Of a DNA stretch of 64,000 bases, positions 8,496-16,556 are shown one piece after another. Under the pieces are notes generated by a model, which was given only the letters and a program-made list of their open reading frames with translations, searched no databases and had not been told where the DNA came from. The DNA comes from UA16 sp905478895 (GTDB lineage Bacteria > Bacteroidota > Bacteroidia > Flavobacteriales_D > Sanyastnellaceae): positions 620,001 through 684,000 of the forward strand of contig CALSQO010000002.1 in NCBI GenBank assembly GCA_943788495.1, read 5' to 3'. The translations under genes and the position numbers were made by a program. The first letter of the stretch is position 1, and each line of letters starts with the position of its first letter.

Positions 8496-9785
8496 ATGAT
8501 AGCACGGATTGGAATGGACTGGAAACGCACAATTTGCGTCGGGGTGATGATGGTATGCATGGGGATATCAGGCATGAGAGCGTCCCAGCTACTGATTCCC
8601 ATGGATGATTCGCAGTCCAATCACCTCAAAGCCTATGGCATGGCTTTCTGGCTGTTGGAGCAAGAGGTGGAAATTGAGTGGCTGCTCAATTACCGCGGTG
8701 GGAGTTTCCTTATGCCGAATTTGACGACGTTGGTCCAAGAATGTGTGATTCGAGGCATCAGTCACCAAGTAATTGCGGATGTACAGGCGCAGCAAATCTT
8801 AGTGGAGATCGCAGATCCAGAGTCCAATACGGAACGGGTTAAATTGGAGGTTGCGCCTAAAATTGCGGTGTACAGTCCAGATGGAAAGCAACCGTGGGAT
8901 GATGCCGTCACCCTGGTGCTGACGTATGCGGAAATCCCGTATGATGTCATTTACGATGCTCAAATCATGGGTGAAATTCTTCCGAAATACGATTGGCTGC
9001 ACTTGCACCATGAAGATTTTACGGGTCAATACGGTAAGTTTTACCGGTCGTATCGAAGCGCAGCTTGGTACCAAAATGAGGTTCAGCGACAAGAAGGCAT
9101 GGCCCGGACGTTGGGGTTTGAGAAAGTGAGTGTGATGAAGCGGAATGTGGCGCTTCAAATTCGGGATTTCGTTCTTGGGGGCGGATTCCTATTTACGATG
9201 TGTTCAGGAACTGATTCCTTTGATATTGCCCTTGCGGCAGAAGAAGTGGACATTTGTGAGTCTGTGTTTGATGGCGATCCAACGGATGCAAGGGCATCAA
9301 AGGCGCTCGATTTTAACCGGGCCTTAGCCTTTCAAGATTATCAGCTCATCACGGACCCGATGGTCTACGAGTTTTCAGAAATTGATGCCACGGAAGAACA
9401 CACGAAGACGAAGCAACTGAACGATTTCTTCACGTTGTTTGATTTTAGCGCCAAATGGGACATCATTCCTACCATGCTTACGCAAAGCCATGAGCGGGTC
9501 ATTCCCGGTTTCATGGGGCAGACAACGGCCTTTCGCAAGCAATACATTCGCCCCGATGTGACCATCATGGCTGAAACAAAAAGCACGCGTTCAGCGAAGT
9601 ACATACATGGCACACTGGGGTTGGGGCAATGGACCTATTATGGCGGGCATGATCCGGAAGACTACCGCCACATGGTAAACGATCCTCCAACGGATTTGAA
9701 CCTGCATCCGAACTCTGCCGGATACCGATTGATTTTGAACAATATATTGTTTCCAGCGGCCCGCAAGAAGGAAAGGAAGACGTAA
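8496..9785 (+). CDS. Conserved Bacteroidota exported protein, often labelled 'asparagine synthetase B'
   Basis: 429 residues with an N-terminal hydrophobic stretch that looks like a signal peptide (ending about GMRAS). I recognise the family by QLLIPMDDSQSNHLKAYG, WLLNYRGGSF, GKQPWDDAVTLVLTYAEIPY and WLHLHHEDFTGQYGKFY. Database entries often call it asparagine synthetase B, but no N-terminal Cys glutaminase and no PP-loop (SGGxDS) is present, so that name is not supported. The stretch GGGFLFTMCSGTDSFD resembles the nucleophile elbow of class I glutamine-amidotransferase-like folds, with Cys as possible nucleophile. Export plus this fold suggests an envelope role; the actual function is unknown. 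Confidence 0.8.
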   Translation: MIARIGMDWKRTICVGVMMVCMGISGMRASQLLIPMDDSQSNHLKAYGMAFWLLEQEVEIEWLLNYRGGSFLMPNLTTLVQECVIRGISHQVIADVQAQQILVEIADPESNTERVKLEVAPKIAVYSPDGKQPWDDAVTLVLTYAEIPYDVIYDAQIMGEILPKYDWLHLHHEDFTGQYGKFYRSYRSAAWYQNEVQRQEGMARTLGFEKVSVMKRNVALQIRDFVLGGGFLFTMCSGTDSFDIALAAEEVDICESVFDGDPTDARASKALDFNRALAFQDYQLITDPMVYEFSEIDATEEHTKTKQLNDFFTLFDFSAKWDIIPTMLTQSHERVIPGFMGQTTAFRKQYIRPDVTIMAETKSTRSAKYIHGTLGLGQWTYYGGHDPEDYRHMVNDPPTDLNLHPNSAGYRLILNNILFPAARKKERKT

Positions 9786-9805
9786 GCCATCCGCAAGAAG
9801 GCTTA
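9783..9805. repeat. Inverted repeat joining two convergent stop codons
   Basis: TAAGCC and GGCTTA are separated by 11 bases. Each arm contains the stop codon (TAA) of one of the two convergent genes. A hairpin would form in both transcripts, but there is no T-run, so an intrinsic terminator is not established. Confidence 0.4.
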
Positions 9806-10369
9806 GCTCTTGATTAATATTCCGAGCGTAAAAAGGTACTTTCCAGATTCCAGTTCAAGGAATTGATAATCCAAAGGACCATTGGACTTTTTGGCCATGG
9901 AGAGCAATCCAAGTCCTGCACCGCCTTTTTCAGACCATTCATTGTTGCACAGGCACTCTACATACCGGACCCGCAATTCTTCATGTGTCATTCCATTGAC
10001 CTCAGAAAAATTGGCACGTAAGGTGGCAGCCATATCAAAGTCTACAAGATTTCCCGCTTGAATTTGATGCCCCAATGGCGTGCTCTCGAGTGTGAGGAAT
10101 AATTGCAGCTTTCCATCATCATCAATCCAACCGTGTCGACTCACGTTCTGTAGGCATTCAATCAGAACAGCGCTCATCCGATTCAATTCTTTCCGTTTTG
10201 CCTTCTTCGTGAGGAGTGCATTTTCTGCCAAGAGCATGATGGCATCGGTTGCATCCGGGGTAAGCTCTCCAGAAAAGCTGAATAACACGCCTCGATCATC
10301 ACCCTCAGTCGTTGCGTGCAAGGTTTCTTGCAGTTCGGAGAAGAGTTTGGATGATTTCGTCGGATTCAT
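9803..10369 (-). CDS. SiaB-family protein kinase (DUF6272-like)
   Basis: 188 residues. It has a GHKL/HATPase-like fold with an N-box ECLQNVSRHG (about 88-97) and a glycine loop GGAGLGLLSMAKKS near residue 150. The N-terminal FSGELTPDA matches SiaB-type kinases, which phosphorylate an SiaC-type single-domain partner in a partner-switching signalling module. No SiaC, SiaA-type phosphatase or response regulator is adjacent, so the partner must lie elsewhere. The region 10370-10551 upstream is AT-rich and holds no ORF; it probably carries the promoter. Confidence 0.8.
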   Translation of the reverse strand: MNPTKSSKLFSELQETLHATTEGDDRGVLFSFSGELTPDATDAIMLLAENALLTKKAKRKELNRMSAVLIECLQNVSRHGWIDDDGKLQLFLTLESTPLGHQIQAGNLVDFDMAATLRANFSEVNGMTHEELRVRYVECLCNNEWSEKGGAGLGLLSMAKKSNGPLDYQFLELESGKYLFTLGILIKS

Positions 10370-10551
10370 TTTGCCGCTTATGGGGTTAAATTTAGGTAAA
10401 TTATCGACTAAATAGCTGATTTAAACGATAAATTAACTTTCTTAACCGCAAATTACGGCAAGTGAGACTACGAGGCCACTGGCTGTCAGTCATTGTTATT
10501 CACTGCGATGCCCTGATTTTTCAATAATTCCGTGAATTTTCAAACGTTAGC

Positions 10552-10830
10552 TCAATTCCTTCTGAGTCGAGCTTCATTGACCAAACAGATTCCTTCGGGA
10601 GTCTTGATCATCTCATAGAATGCCGGGTGCATGAAGTTAAGGGTGCGCCGGAATGGGCGGTTTTCGAGGTGGCATTCCCACACAAGCAGAGCGAGTTTTT
10701 TGGAGGTTTGCCACGCATGCGAATTGAACATTGCGGGCCTGGAAAATCCGTCGATCCAACGCTTGGCTTGTGCGATGTTTTGAATGCTCGAAGGAAAAGC
10801 GAAGGCCAGTGGGTTCAGTGGAATAGACAT
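10552..10830 (-). CDS. Small hypothetical protein
   Basis: 92 residues from ATG 10830 (MSIPLNPLAFAFPSSIQN...). I do not recognise a family. It is basic, with a central Trp-rich stretch (KRWIDGF, HAWQTSKKLALLVWECHL) and a conserved-looking end (FYEMIKTPEGICLV). It follows the WYL regulator on the same strand, with a strong hairpin ending three bases before its start codon. An in-frame TTG 33 bases upstream lies inside that hairpin and is less likely. Soluble protein; function unknown. Confidence 0.55.
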   Translation of the reverse strand: MSIPLNPLAFAFPSSIQNIAQAKRWIDGFSRPAMFNSHAWQTSKKLALLVWECHLENRPFRRTLNFMHPAFYEMIKTPEGICLVNEARLRRN

Positions 10831-10833
10831 TAC

Positions 10834-10895
10834 AGGGGGGCTTGTTTGTGTTAGACAAGACAAACAAAGCGCGCCCCTCCGTAATCAATTTACGG
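10834..10895 (-). promoter_or_regulatory. Two stem-loops in the leader of the 10552-10830 gene
   Basis: On the minus strand the 76-base gap after the WYL gene holds CCGTAA/TTACGG (10895-10879, 5-base loop) and then an imperfect 15-bp stem with three bulges (10878-10861 with 10848-10834) that ends three bases before ATG 10830. Neither is followed by T's on this strand, which argues for a translation or attenuation control element over a terminator. Reading the plus strand, T8 follows at 10901-10908, so a plus-strand terminator is the alternative. Confidence 0.45.
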
Positions 10896-10906
10896 TGCGG
10901 TTTTTT

Positions 10907-11932
10907 TTACTCTTCGCGGTAAAGGTTCAAGGTGCTATTGAGGTTTTGTTGCATCAAATCGCGCAAGTCTGCGGGGGCAATAACTTCAACTGCAGGTCCC
11001 AGTCCCAATAAGAACTGAATCAATTCAAAGGTGAGCAGAACGTGCAACTGTAACTCGTATACGCCCTGGCCTATGTCGACCAGTTTTTGACTTCTGTGCA
11101 CAGGCTGAGCGGCGAGGTACTCGTATTCCAGTTTGCTGCAACGGATTCGAACATCACACGGAGCTTCCGCAATTTTTGAAATCCCAAAGGAATGCAGGAA
11201 AAAATCATCAGGGTTGAAATCATCGCGCACGAGGAAGGATTCATTGGCTTCTTTCAATTGCTGGATGCGATCGAGGCCATAGGTCCGGTACGCAAGCCGT
11301 TCGGGGTTCCATCCAATGACATACCAACGATTTCGATATTCTTTCAACAGATAAGGATGCAGGCAAACGCCTTTGGCTTCTTCGGATTGAAACTTTTTGT
11401 ACTCCATTCGGAGCGTTTTTTTTCCTTGAATGCTCTCGAGGATGGGCATCAAAAGTTCCGATCCCCGAGTGGCGGGGGCCGACTCAAACTGAACCACGGA
11501 ATCGAGATTGCCCGTGTCCAAATTGGGAGCCATTCGAAGTCGGTCATCTATTTTGCCAATGGCCTGACCGAATTGAGAAAAAACAGGAACATTTTTAAAT
11601 TGAACGAGGGTTCGCGCAGCAAATCGAATCGACTCCAACTCTTCGGGATTCAACTGCAGATTATCAATGGAAAAATCATCCGCTTCATAATAGTATCCGC
11701 GTTCATCGCGGTGGTATGAGATGGGTGCATAGTAACCCAAGGCACCATCATTTCGCATCGCATTCAAGTCTTTTTCAATCGTTGAAATACTAATGCGATC
11801 GCCATTGCTGCCATAGAGTGCCTCTTCGCAGGCCTCCCTGAGTTCTTCCTTTGTTGGAAAGGGAGCTCCGGGGTTGGTGAGGCACCGATCTATGGTTCGG
11901 TATCGGATAAGGGCGTATTTGTTCGCAGGCAT
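10907..11932 (-). CDS. WYL-domain transcriptional regulator
   Basis: 341 residues. The N-terminal helix-turn-helix region (RYRTIDRCLTNPGAPFPTK...ISISTIEKDLNAMR) is followed by a WYL domain: HPYLLKEYRNRWYVIGWNP (about residues 185-210) and GLDRIQQLKEA. The C-terminal extension is of the WCX type. WYL proteins sense ligands, often nucleotides or oligonucleotides, and control stress, DNA-damage or defence genes; no defence genes are adjacent here. A TACCTTGA box at 11960-11953 (minus) ends about 20 bases before the start and may be the -7 element. Confidence 0.88.
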   Translation of the reverse strand: MPANKYALIRYRTIDRCLTNPGAPFPTKEELREACEEALYGSNGDRISISTIEKDLNAMRNDGALGYYAPISYHRDERGYYYEADDFSIDNLQLNPEELESIRFAARTLVQFKNVPVFSQFGQAIGKIDDRLRMAPNLDTGNLDSVVQFESAPATRGSELLMPILESIQGKKTLRMEYKKFQSEEAKGVCLHPYLLKEYRNRWYVIGWNPERLAYRTYGLDRIQQLKEANESFLVRDDFNPDDFFLHSFGISKIAEAPCDVRIRCSKLEYEYLAAQPVHRSQKLVDIGQGVYELQLHVLLTFELIQFLLGLGPAVEVIAPADLRDLMQQNLNSTLNLYREE

Positions 11933-12006
11933 GGATTATCCTTGGCAGGCATCAAGGTAAGCAATCAATGGAAGACGCCCATCCGCTCGAGCCGAGTTAG
12001 CATTGG

Positions 12007-12669
12007 TCATGGCTTCTGATCATATGCCTCCATGAAACGAAGCCCTTTTTCGACGTAATCTGGATGAAACGTGCTGGGTTTGCCTGATTTCGGAAAAGGC
12101 TTGCCGGTGTTGTGCAGGTGGAACGCATCTTGGAATTTTTTGTCGCGGAGCGCATCTCCGTAAGTAAGATGAATCCATTCGATACCGGCTCGCACAGCAT
12201 CTTGGCCTCGAATGTCCCGGATTTGCCGATCGAGCAAAATGCACTTGTAGCCCATGAGTTGAAACGGCCCCCATGATGTTGCCAAATTGCGAAGGGCTTC
12301 TTCGTTGGCTTCCTGAAGATCTGCCGGGGTGACGTGCTCATAATGGCTTCGGTCCCCTTGCTTTACTTCGAGTAGTCGCTCAAAAACGTGAGCCTCAAAT
12401 CGCTTGCCAGCGGGCTTTCGGCCTCCGGATTCCAATTGAATAAGGGCCATGAGATAGGGGAATGGCACATTGTAATGGGCACTCCACTTATGCACTTCCA
12501 CGCCATAATTTTTTTGAGTAGCCTGCATGCCCCACCATTCTCCGGGCCGATTCCATTGTCCATCGATTCTTCGATTGACTTCACTGGTGAGCAATGCGGC
12601 GAGCAGCAGCACGGCAAGCCCGGCGCTGGCCCATCTCCAAGGTTGCTGGCGAGGCTGTGTGGTTCCCAT
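12007..12669 (-). CDS. N-acetylmuramidase-like (lysozyme-fold) protein
   Basis: 220 residues from ATG 12669 (TTG 12675 rejected). One N-terminal membrane segment or signal anchor (about 10-30) is followed by a lysozyme-like domain. LMALIQLESGGRKPAG supplies the candidate catalytic Glu, and ATSWGPFQLMGY matches the SWGxFQxMG motif of PF11860-type muramidases. It probably cleaves peptidoglycan glycan strands in the periplasm. It starts seven bases after the stop of the DUF554 gene, so the pair is likely one transcript. Confidence 0.75.
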   Translation of the reverse strand: MGTTQPRQQPWRWASAGLAVLLLAALLTSEVNRRIDGQWNRPGEWWGMQATQKNYGVEVHKWSAHYNVPFPYLMALIQLESGGRKPAGKRFEAHVFERLLEVKQGDRSHYEHVTPADLQEANEEALRNLATSWGPFQLMGYKCILLDRQIRDIRGQDAVRAGIEWIHLTYGDALRDKKFQDAFHLHNTGKPFPKSGKPSTFHPDYVEKGLRFMEAYDQKP

Positions 12670-12675
12670 GGGCAA

Positions 12676-13368
12676 TCAGAATAACAATAAGACAGGCAAT
12701 TCAGTCTGAATCCAAAGTGCCAACGGCCGAAATAAAGCGATCAGAGCAAAGGCAGGAATGAAGTTCAGCAAGGCGAAGGATTGGACTTTCAAGAGGTCGA
12801 TGCCAAGGGCGATGAGCAGCAATCCCCCGAGTCCCGTGAGATCGGCGGACAATTCCGGCGTCCATGCAGCACCCCATAACTGAAAGGCTCCGGTCAGCCC
12901 CCCCTGAATGAGCAAGACAGCGGGTGCTGCCAAAAGCACCCCGCGTCCCAAGGTCGCCGCGAGCATGGCCGAGCTGACCAAATCCATGGTGCCTTTGATG
13001 AACAGGATGGTTGGATCGTTCTGCAGGCCGTCTTGCATGCAGCCCACGAGGGTCATCGCTCCCGCACAAAACAACAAAACAGATTGAACCAATCCGGAGC
13101 CAGTGCCTTCACCGAGCCGGTCGGTCATTTGCCGCACCCGTTGGTCGATGCGCAAGTTTTGGCCAGCGATGGTTCCGAATACCAGGGCCAAAAACACCGC
13201 AAAGGGCTGGTCCATTTCCAGGCTCATACTGAAACCAATTCCCAGGGTGAAGAGGCCGAGCGCCTGAAACACTAGATTTTGCAGCTCTTTTGAGATTTTT
13301 TTGCCCAGCCAAAGTCCTGCTGATGCGCCAATTCCAACTGCAAGGGCATTGTAAAGGGTTCCAACCAT
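12676..13368 (-). CDS. DUF554-family integral membrane protein
   Basis: 230 residues, nearly all hydrophobic, with about seven membrane segments. It starts MVGTLYNALAVGIGASAGLW and carries the family motifs GTIAGQNLRID, FCAGAMTLVGCMQDGL and KGTMDLVSSAMLA of DUF554 (YdfK/YqgA-like) proteins of unknown, possibly transport, function. It is divergent from tgt, 36 bases apart, and upstream of the muramidase gene on the same strand. Confidence 0.88.
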   Translation of the reverse strand: MVGTLYNALAVGIGASAGLWLGKKISKELQNLVFQALGLFTLGIGFSMSLEMDQPFAVFLALVFGTIAGQNLRIDQRVRQMTDRLGEGTGSGLVQSVLLFCAGAMTLVGCMQDGLQNDPTILFIKGTMDLVSSAMLAATLGRGVLLAAPAVLLIQGGLTGAFQLWGAAWTPELSADLTGLGGLLLIALGIDLLKVQSFALLNFIPAFALIALFRPLALWIQTELPVLLLF

Positions 13369-13378
13369 GCTCCGAAGT

Positions 13379-13386
13379 TACATTTG
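13379..13386 (+). promoter_or_regulatory. Candidate -7 element for tgt
   Basis: TACATTTG is an exact match to TAnnTTTG, 18 bases before ATG 13405. No TTTG at the ideal -33 distance is visible. It overlaps the divergent leader of the DUF554 gene. Confidence 0.5.
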
Positions 13387-13404
13387 CAGGAATTACTTCC
13401 ATCG

Positions 13405-14544
13405 ATGGCTGAACTGACTTTTCAAATAGAGGCTCGGGATTCACAATCAAAAGCTCGGGCGGGTCTTGTGCAGACCGATCATGGGGCGATTGAGACCCCC
13501 ATATTCATGCCCGTTGGCACGGCAGGTACGGTCAAAGCTGTTCCGCAACGTGACCTCGTTGCGGACATTCGTGCGCAAATCATCTTGGGCAACACCTACC
13601 ATTTGTACCTGCGTCCGGGTACATCTGTGTTGGAGGAAGCAGGGGGATTGCACGGATTTATGAATTGGGACCTTCCGATTTTGACCGACAGTGGTGGGTA
13701 CCAGGTATTCAGCTTATCCGATCGTCGAAAAATCACCGAGGAAGGGGTGACTTTCAGCAGCCACATCGATGGCAGCAAGCACTTGTTTAGCCCCGAGACT
13801 TCCATGGACATCCAGCGAAGCATCGGTGCGGACATCATTATGGCGTTTGACGAATGCCCGCCCTATCCGAGCGATTATCGCTATGCTCGTGAATCGATGG
13901 AACGTACCCATCGTTGGTTGGATCGCTGCATCAATCACGTCGCTTCTCGTGGCCCGCTTTACGGTCATGATCAGGCGTTGTTTCCCATTGTTCAGGGTTC
14001 GACGTACAATGACCTTCGCACCGCTTCGGCTCATGCCATTGCTGAGCGTGATGCTCCCGGCAATGCCATTGGGGGATTGAGTGTCGGGGAGCCGCACGAG
14101 GATATGTATGCGATGACCGAATTGGTTTGTGGTATTTTGCCTGAAGACAAACCCCGCTATTTGATGGGCGTCGGTACACCGGAAAATCTTTTGGAGAACA
14201 TGGCGTTAGGTGTGGACATGTTTGATTGTGTCATGCCCACTCGCAATGCCCGTCACGGTCTGCTTTTCACTTGGAAAGGGACGTTGAACATGAAAAATGA
14301 AAAGTGGGCCAACGATCATTCGGCCTTGGATCCAGAAGGAACATCGCCGGTGGATTCATTTTACAGCAAGGCTTATGTGAGGCATTTGATCAAAGCCAAT
14401 GAATACCTCGCTTTGTACATCTGCAGCGTGCATAATTTGGCATTCTACCTTGAACTGGCGCGTCAAGCGCGCCAGCACATCATCGCGGGGGACTTCGTGG
14501 AATGGAAGAACGCTGTTGTTCCGCACTTGAACCAACGCTTGTAA
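13405..14544 (+). CDS. tgt: tRNA-guanine transglycosylase
   Basis: 379 residues from ATG 13405; TTG 13384 would add seven poorly conserved residues. Tgt exchanges guanine 34 of GUN-anticodon tRNAs for preQ1 in queuosine synthesis. Motifs are FMPVGTAGTVK, LTDSGGYQVFSLS (catalytic Asp), GGLSVGEPHEDM and VMPTRNARHG. The usual zinc site CxCxxC before YSRAYLRHL is absent: the matching segment reads EGTSPVDSFYSKAYVRHL, although the His of SVHNL remains. I believe this Cys-less form is usual in Bacteroidota. lptG follows four bases downstream, a common pairing in this phylum. Confidence 0.95.
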   Translation: MAELTFQIEARDSQSKARAGLVQTDHGAIETPIFMPVGTAGTVKAVPQRDLVADIRAQIILGNTYHLYLRPGTSVLEEAGGLHGFMNWDLPILTDSGGYQVFSLSDRRKITEEGVTFSSHIDGSKHLFSPETSMDIQRSIGADIIMAFDECPPYPSDYRYARESMERTHRWLDRCINHVASRGPLYGHDQALFPIVQGSTYNDLRTASAHAIAERDAPGNAIGGLSVGEPHEDMYAMTELVCGILPEDKPRYLMGVGTPENLLENMALGVDMFDCVMPTRNARHGLLFTWKGTLNMKNEKWANDHSALDPEGTSPVDSFYSKAYVRHLIKANEYLALYICSVHNLAFYLELARQARQHIIAGDFVEWKNAVVPHLNQRL

Positions 14545-14548
14545 CGGA

Positions 14549-15673
14549 ATGAGCAGACAGTCGGCCCTCAAGCGCATCGATCGCTACATCATCCGAAAAT
14601 TTCTCACCACGTTTTTCTTCATGGTTGGGGTTTTCTGTGTGATTGCAGTGGTCTTTGACTTGATGGAAAATATCGGCCGGCTGCTCACCAATGATGCACC
14701 GCTGGTTGGAACGTTGATGTATTACCTGAGTTTTTGTTTCCATTTTGGAAATTTGCTCAGCGGTTTTATCGTATTCCTGACCATCATTTGGTTCACTAGC
14801 CGTCTTGCCCAGCAAACGGAAATCATTGCCTTGCTGAGTTCCGGAATGAGTTTCACGCGCTTGATGCGTCCTTATTTCATTGCCTCTTCGGTACTCGTCT
14901 CACTTTCATTGCTCGTTTCGCATTTCATTCTGCCCATTGCCAATGAGCGTAAGGTGGAGTTTGAGGTGGAATACGTGCATGTCAATTTCCATATTTCAGA
15001 TCAACACATGTACCGGGAAATTACTCCCGGGACGGTGGCCTATTTTCGTTCCATTACGGTCGATCGAAATACGGGGTATCGTTTTCAATTGGAGCGGTGG
15101 GGCGAAAACAACGTGCTCGAACAGCGCATTTTGGCCGCGAAGGCCACCTGGCTCGAAGAGGATAGTGTTTGGCGGCTGATCAACGCGCGCATTCGCAATT
15201 TTGATTCGGAGGGCAACGAGCACCTGCGCTACTTGACCCGAATGGATACGGCCTTGAACATGAACATTAGTGATTTTGGACAACGTTCGGTGATGACCTC
15301 AGCAATGACGACACCGCAATTGCGTCAGCACATTGACATTGAACAGCGGCGTGGCGCCAAAGTGGCCATGTTGAAATTGGAGCAATATGGCCGCACGGCC
15401 AATCCATTTTCCATTTATGTATTGATGCTCATCGGTGTGGGCATCGCAGCGCGAAAATTGCGAGGTGGCATGGGGTATCACCTGTTTTTAGCCGTGATCA
15501 CGGGTTTTTTATTCGTTTTTGTGGCCAAATTGATCACGGTATATGCTGCGTCGGTTTCGCTATCACCTGATGCATTGATTTCGCGGGAAAACTGGCTGTT
15601 GCTTGCGGCATGGTTGCCCAATCTGCTTTTCGCCATGCTCGGCGCCGTGATTTGTTGGAAGGCCCCGAAGTGA
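14549..15673 (+). CDS. lptG: LptF/LptG-family lipopolysaccharide export permease
   Basis: 374 residues. It has the YjgP/YjgQ architecture: N-terminal membrane helices (starting RIDRYIIRKFLTTFFFMVGV), a periplasmic beta-jellyroll insertion (about 130-270), and C-terminal helices (FSIYVLMLIGVGIAARK..., NWLLLAAWLPNLLFAM). The conserved TEIIALLSSGMSFTRLMRPY near residue 90 contacts the LptB ATPase in homologues. It moves LPS from the inner membrane to the Lpt bridge. F versus G assignment is by position after tgt and is less certain. Convergent with ispE. Confidence 0.88.
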   Translation: MSRQSALKRIDRYIIRKFLTTFFFMVGVFCVIAVVFDLMENIGRLLTNDAPLVGTLMYYLSFCFHFGNLLSGFIVFLTIIWFTSRLAQQTEIIALLSSGMSFTRLMRPYFIASSVLVSLSLLVSHFILPIANERKVEFEVEYVHVNFHISDQHMYREITPGTVAYFRSITVDRNTGYRFQLERWGENNVLEQRILAAKATWLEEDSVWRLINARIRNFDSEGNEHLRYLTRMDTALNMNISDFGQRSVMTSAMTTPQLRQHIDIEQRRGAKVAMLKLEQYGRTANPFSIYVLMLIGVGIAARKLRGGMGYHLFLAVITGFLFVFVAKLITVYAASVSLSPDALISRENWLLLAAWLPNLLFAMLGAVICWKAPK

Positions 15674-15686
15674 GGGCGGCGTTGGC

Positions 15687-16538
15687 TCAGAGGCAAGCAT
15701 TCATCGCAATCGCACGCGAAGTCCAACCCTTTTCCAGGGCGCCGTTGGCGGCGGCTATAGCTTGCGATTCTCGGGCAAAAACACCAAAGGCTGCCGATCC
15801 TGTCCCTGTCATTTGCACATAATCGGCGCCTGCATTTTGCAGCCACTCGAGTGCCGCATGGATTGGCAGGTGGAGGGCGCGAACGCGATCTTCAAAATCA
15901 TTTTGAAGCCATTCCGACCAGCGCTGCGGAGGGTGAGCCGAAAGTTTTGTCCAATCCACGGCACGCATTTTGGGTTCGCAACCGGCAAAAGCTTCCGAGG
16001 TTGAGACATGAACGCCCGGATGGATTACCGTTAGGTGCATCTTATTCCAGCTTTCTGACTGCATCCCGGGCACCGGTGCGATGTGTTCGCCCCTTCCGGT
16101 GACAAGGGCGGGGGCTGACTTCCAAAAAAACGGGCAATCCGACCCAAGTTGTGCCGTCAGTTTCAAGGCTGCTTCGTCCGGTATATTCAGTGAAAAAAGC
16201 CGGTCGAGCAGGCGAATCATGCACGTTGCATTGGAGCTGCCACCACCCAGTCCAGCTCCCATTGGGATGACTTTGTGCAAGTGGGCAGTCACACCGCCGA
16301 TGTTGAACTCACGTGCCATGAGCTCGTAGGCTTTGGTAATCAGATTGCCTTCCAAGGTTCCGGGAACTTCAAGCCCCGTGATCTTCAATTCTAGTCCCGG
16401 CGATGGTTTTGTGTGCACTTCCAATACGTCCGTCCAATCCACCGGCCAAAAGACGCTTTCGAGCGCATGGAAACCATCGGGTTGCTTGTTCATGACAAAC
16501 AAGCCTAGGTTAATTTTTGCGTGTGAGAATGCAATCAT
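15687..16538 (-). CDS. ispE: 4-diphosphocytidyl-2-C-methyl-D-erythritol kinase
   Basis: 283 residues. A GHMP kinase of the MEP isoprenoid pathway that phosphorylates CDP-ME on the 2-hydroxyl. It starts MIAFSHAKINLGLFV (Lys and Asn of the substrate site), has the ATP-binding loop PMGAGLGGGSSN near residue 92, then LGSDCPFFW and the C-terminal MTGTGSAAFGVF. It shares its direction with era, whose stop lies 18 bases upstream of its start. Confidence 0.95.
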   Translation of the reverse strand: MIAFSHAKINLGLFVMNKQPDGFHALESVFWPVDWTDVLEVHTKPSPGLELKITGLEVPGTLEGNLITKAYELMAREFNIGGVTAHLHKVIPMGAGLGGGSSNATCMIRLLDRLFSLNIPDEAALKLTAQLGSDCPFFWKSAPALVTGRGEHIAPVPGMQSESWNKMHLTVIHPGVHVSTSEAFAGCEPKMRAVDWTKLSAHPPQRWSEWLQNDFEDRVRALHLPIHAALEWLQNAGADYVQMTGTGSAAFGVFARESQAIAAANGALEKGWTSRAIAMNACL

Positions 16539-16556
16539 GGCGAATCGCGCTTGGGG

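Noticed and set aside
9766..9801. Direct repeat CCGCAAGAAGG, 25 bases apart
   Set aside because: One copy is coding, and eleven bases twice is not enough for a site or element.
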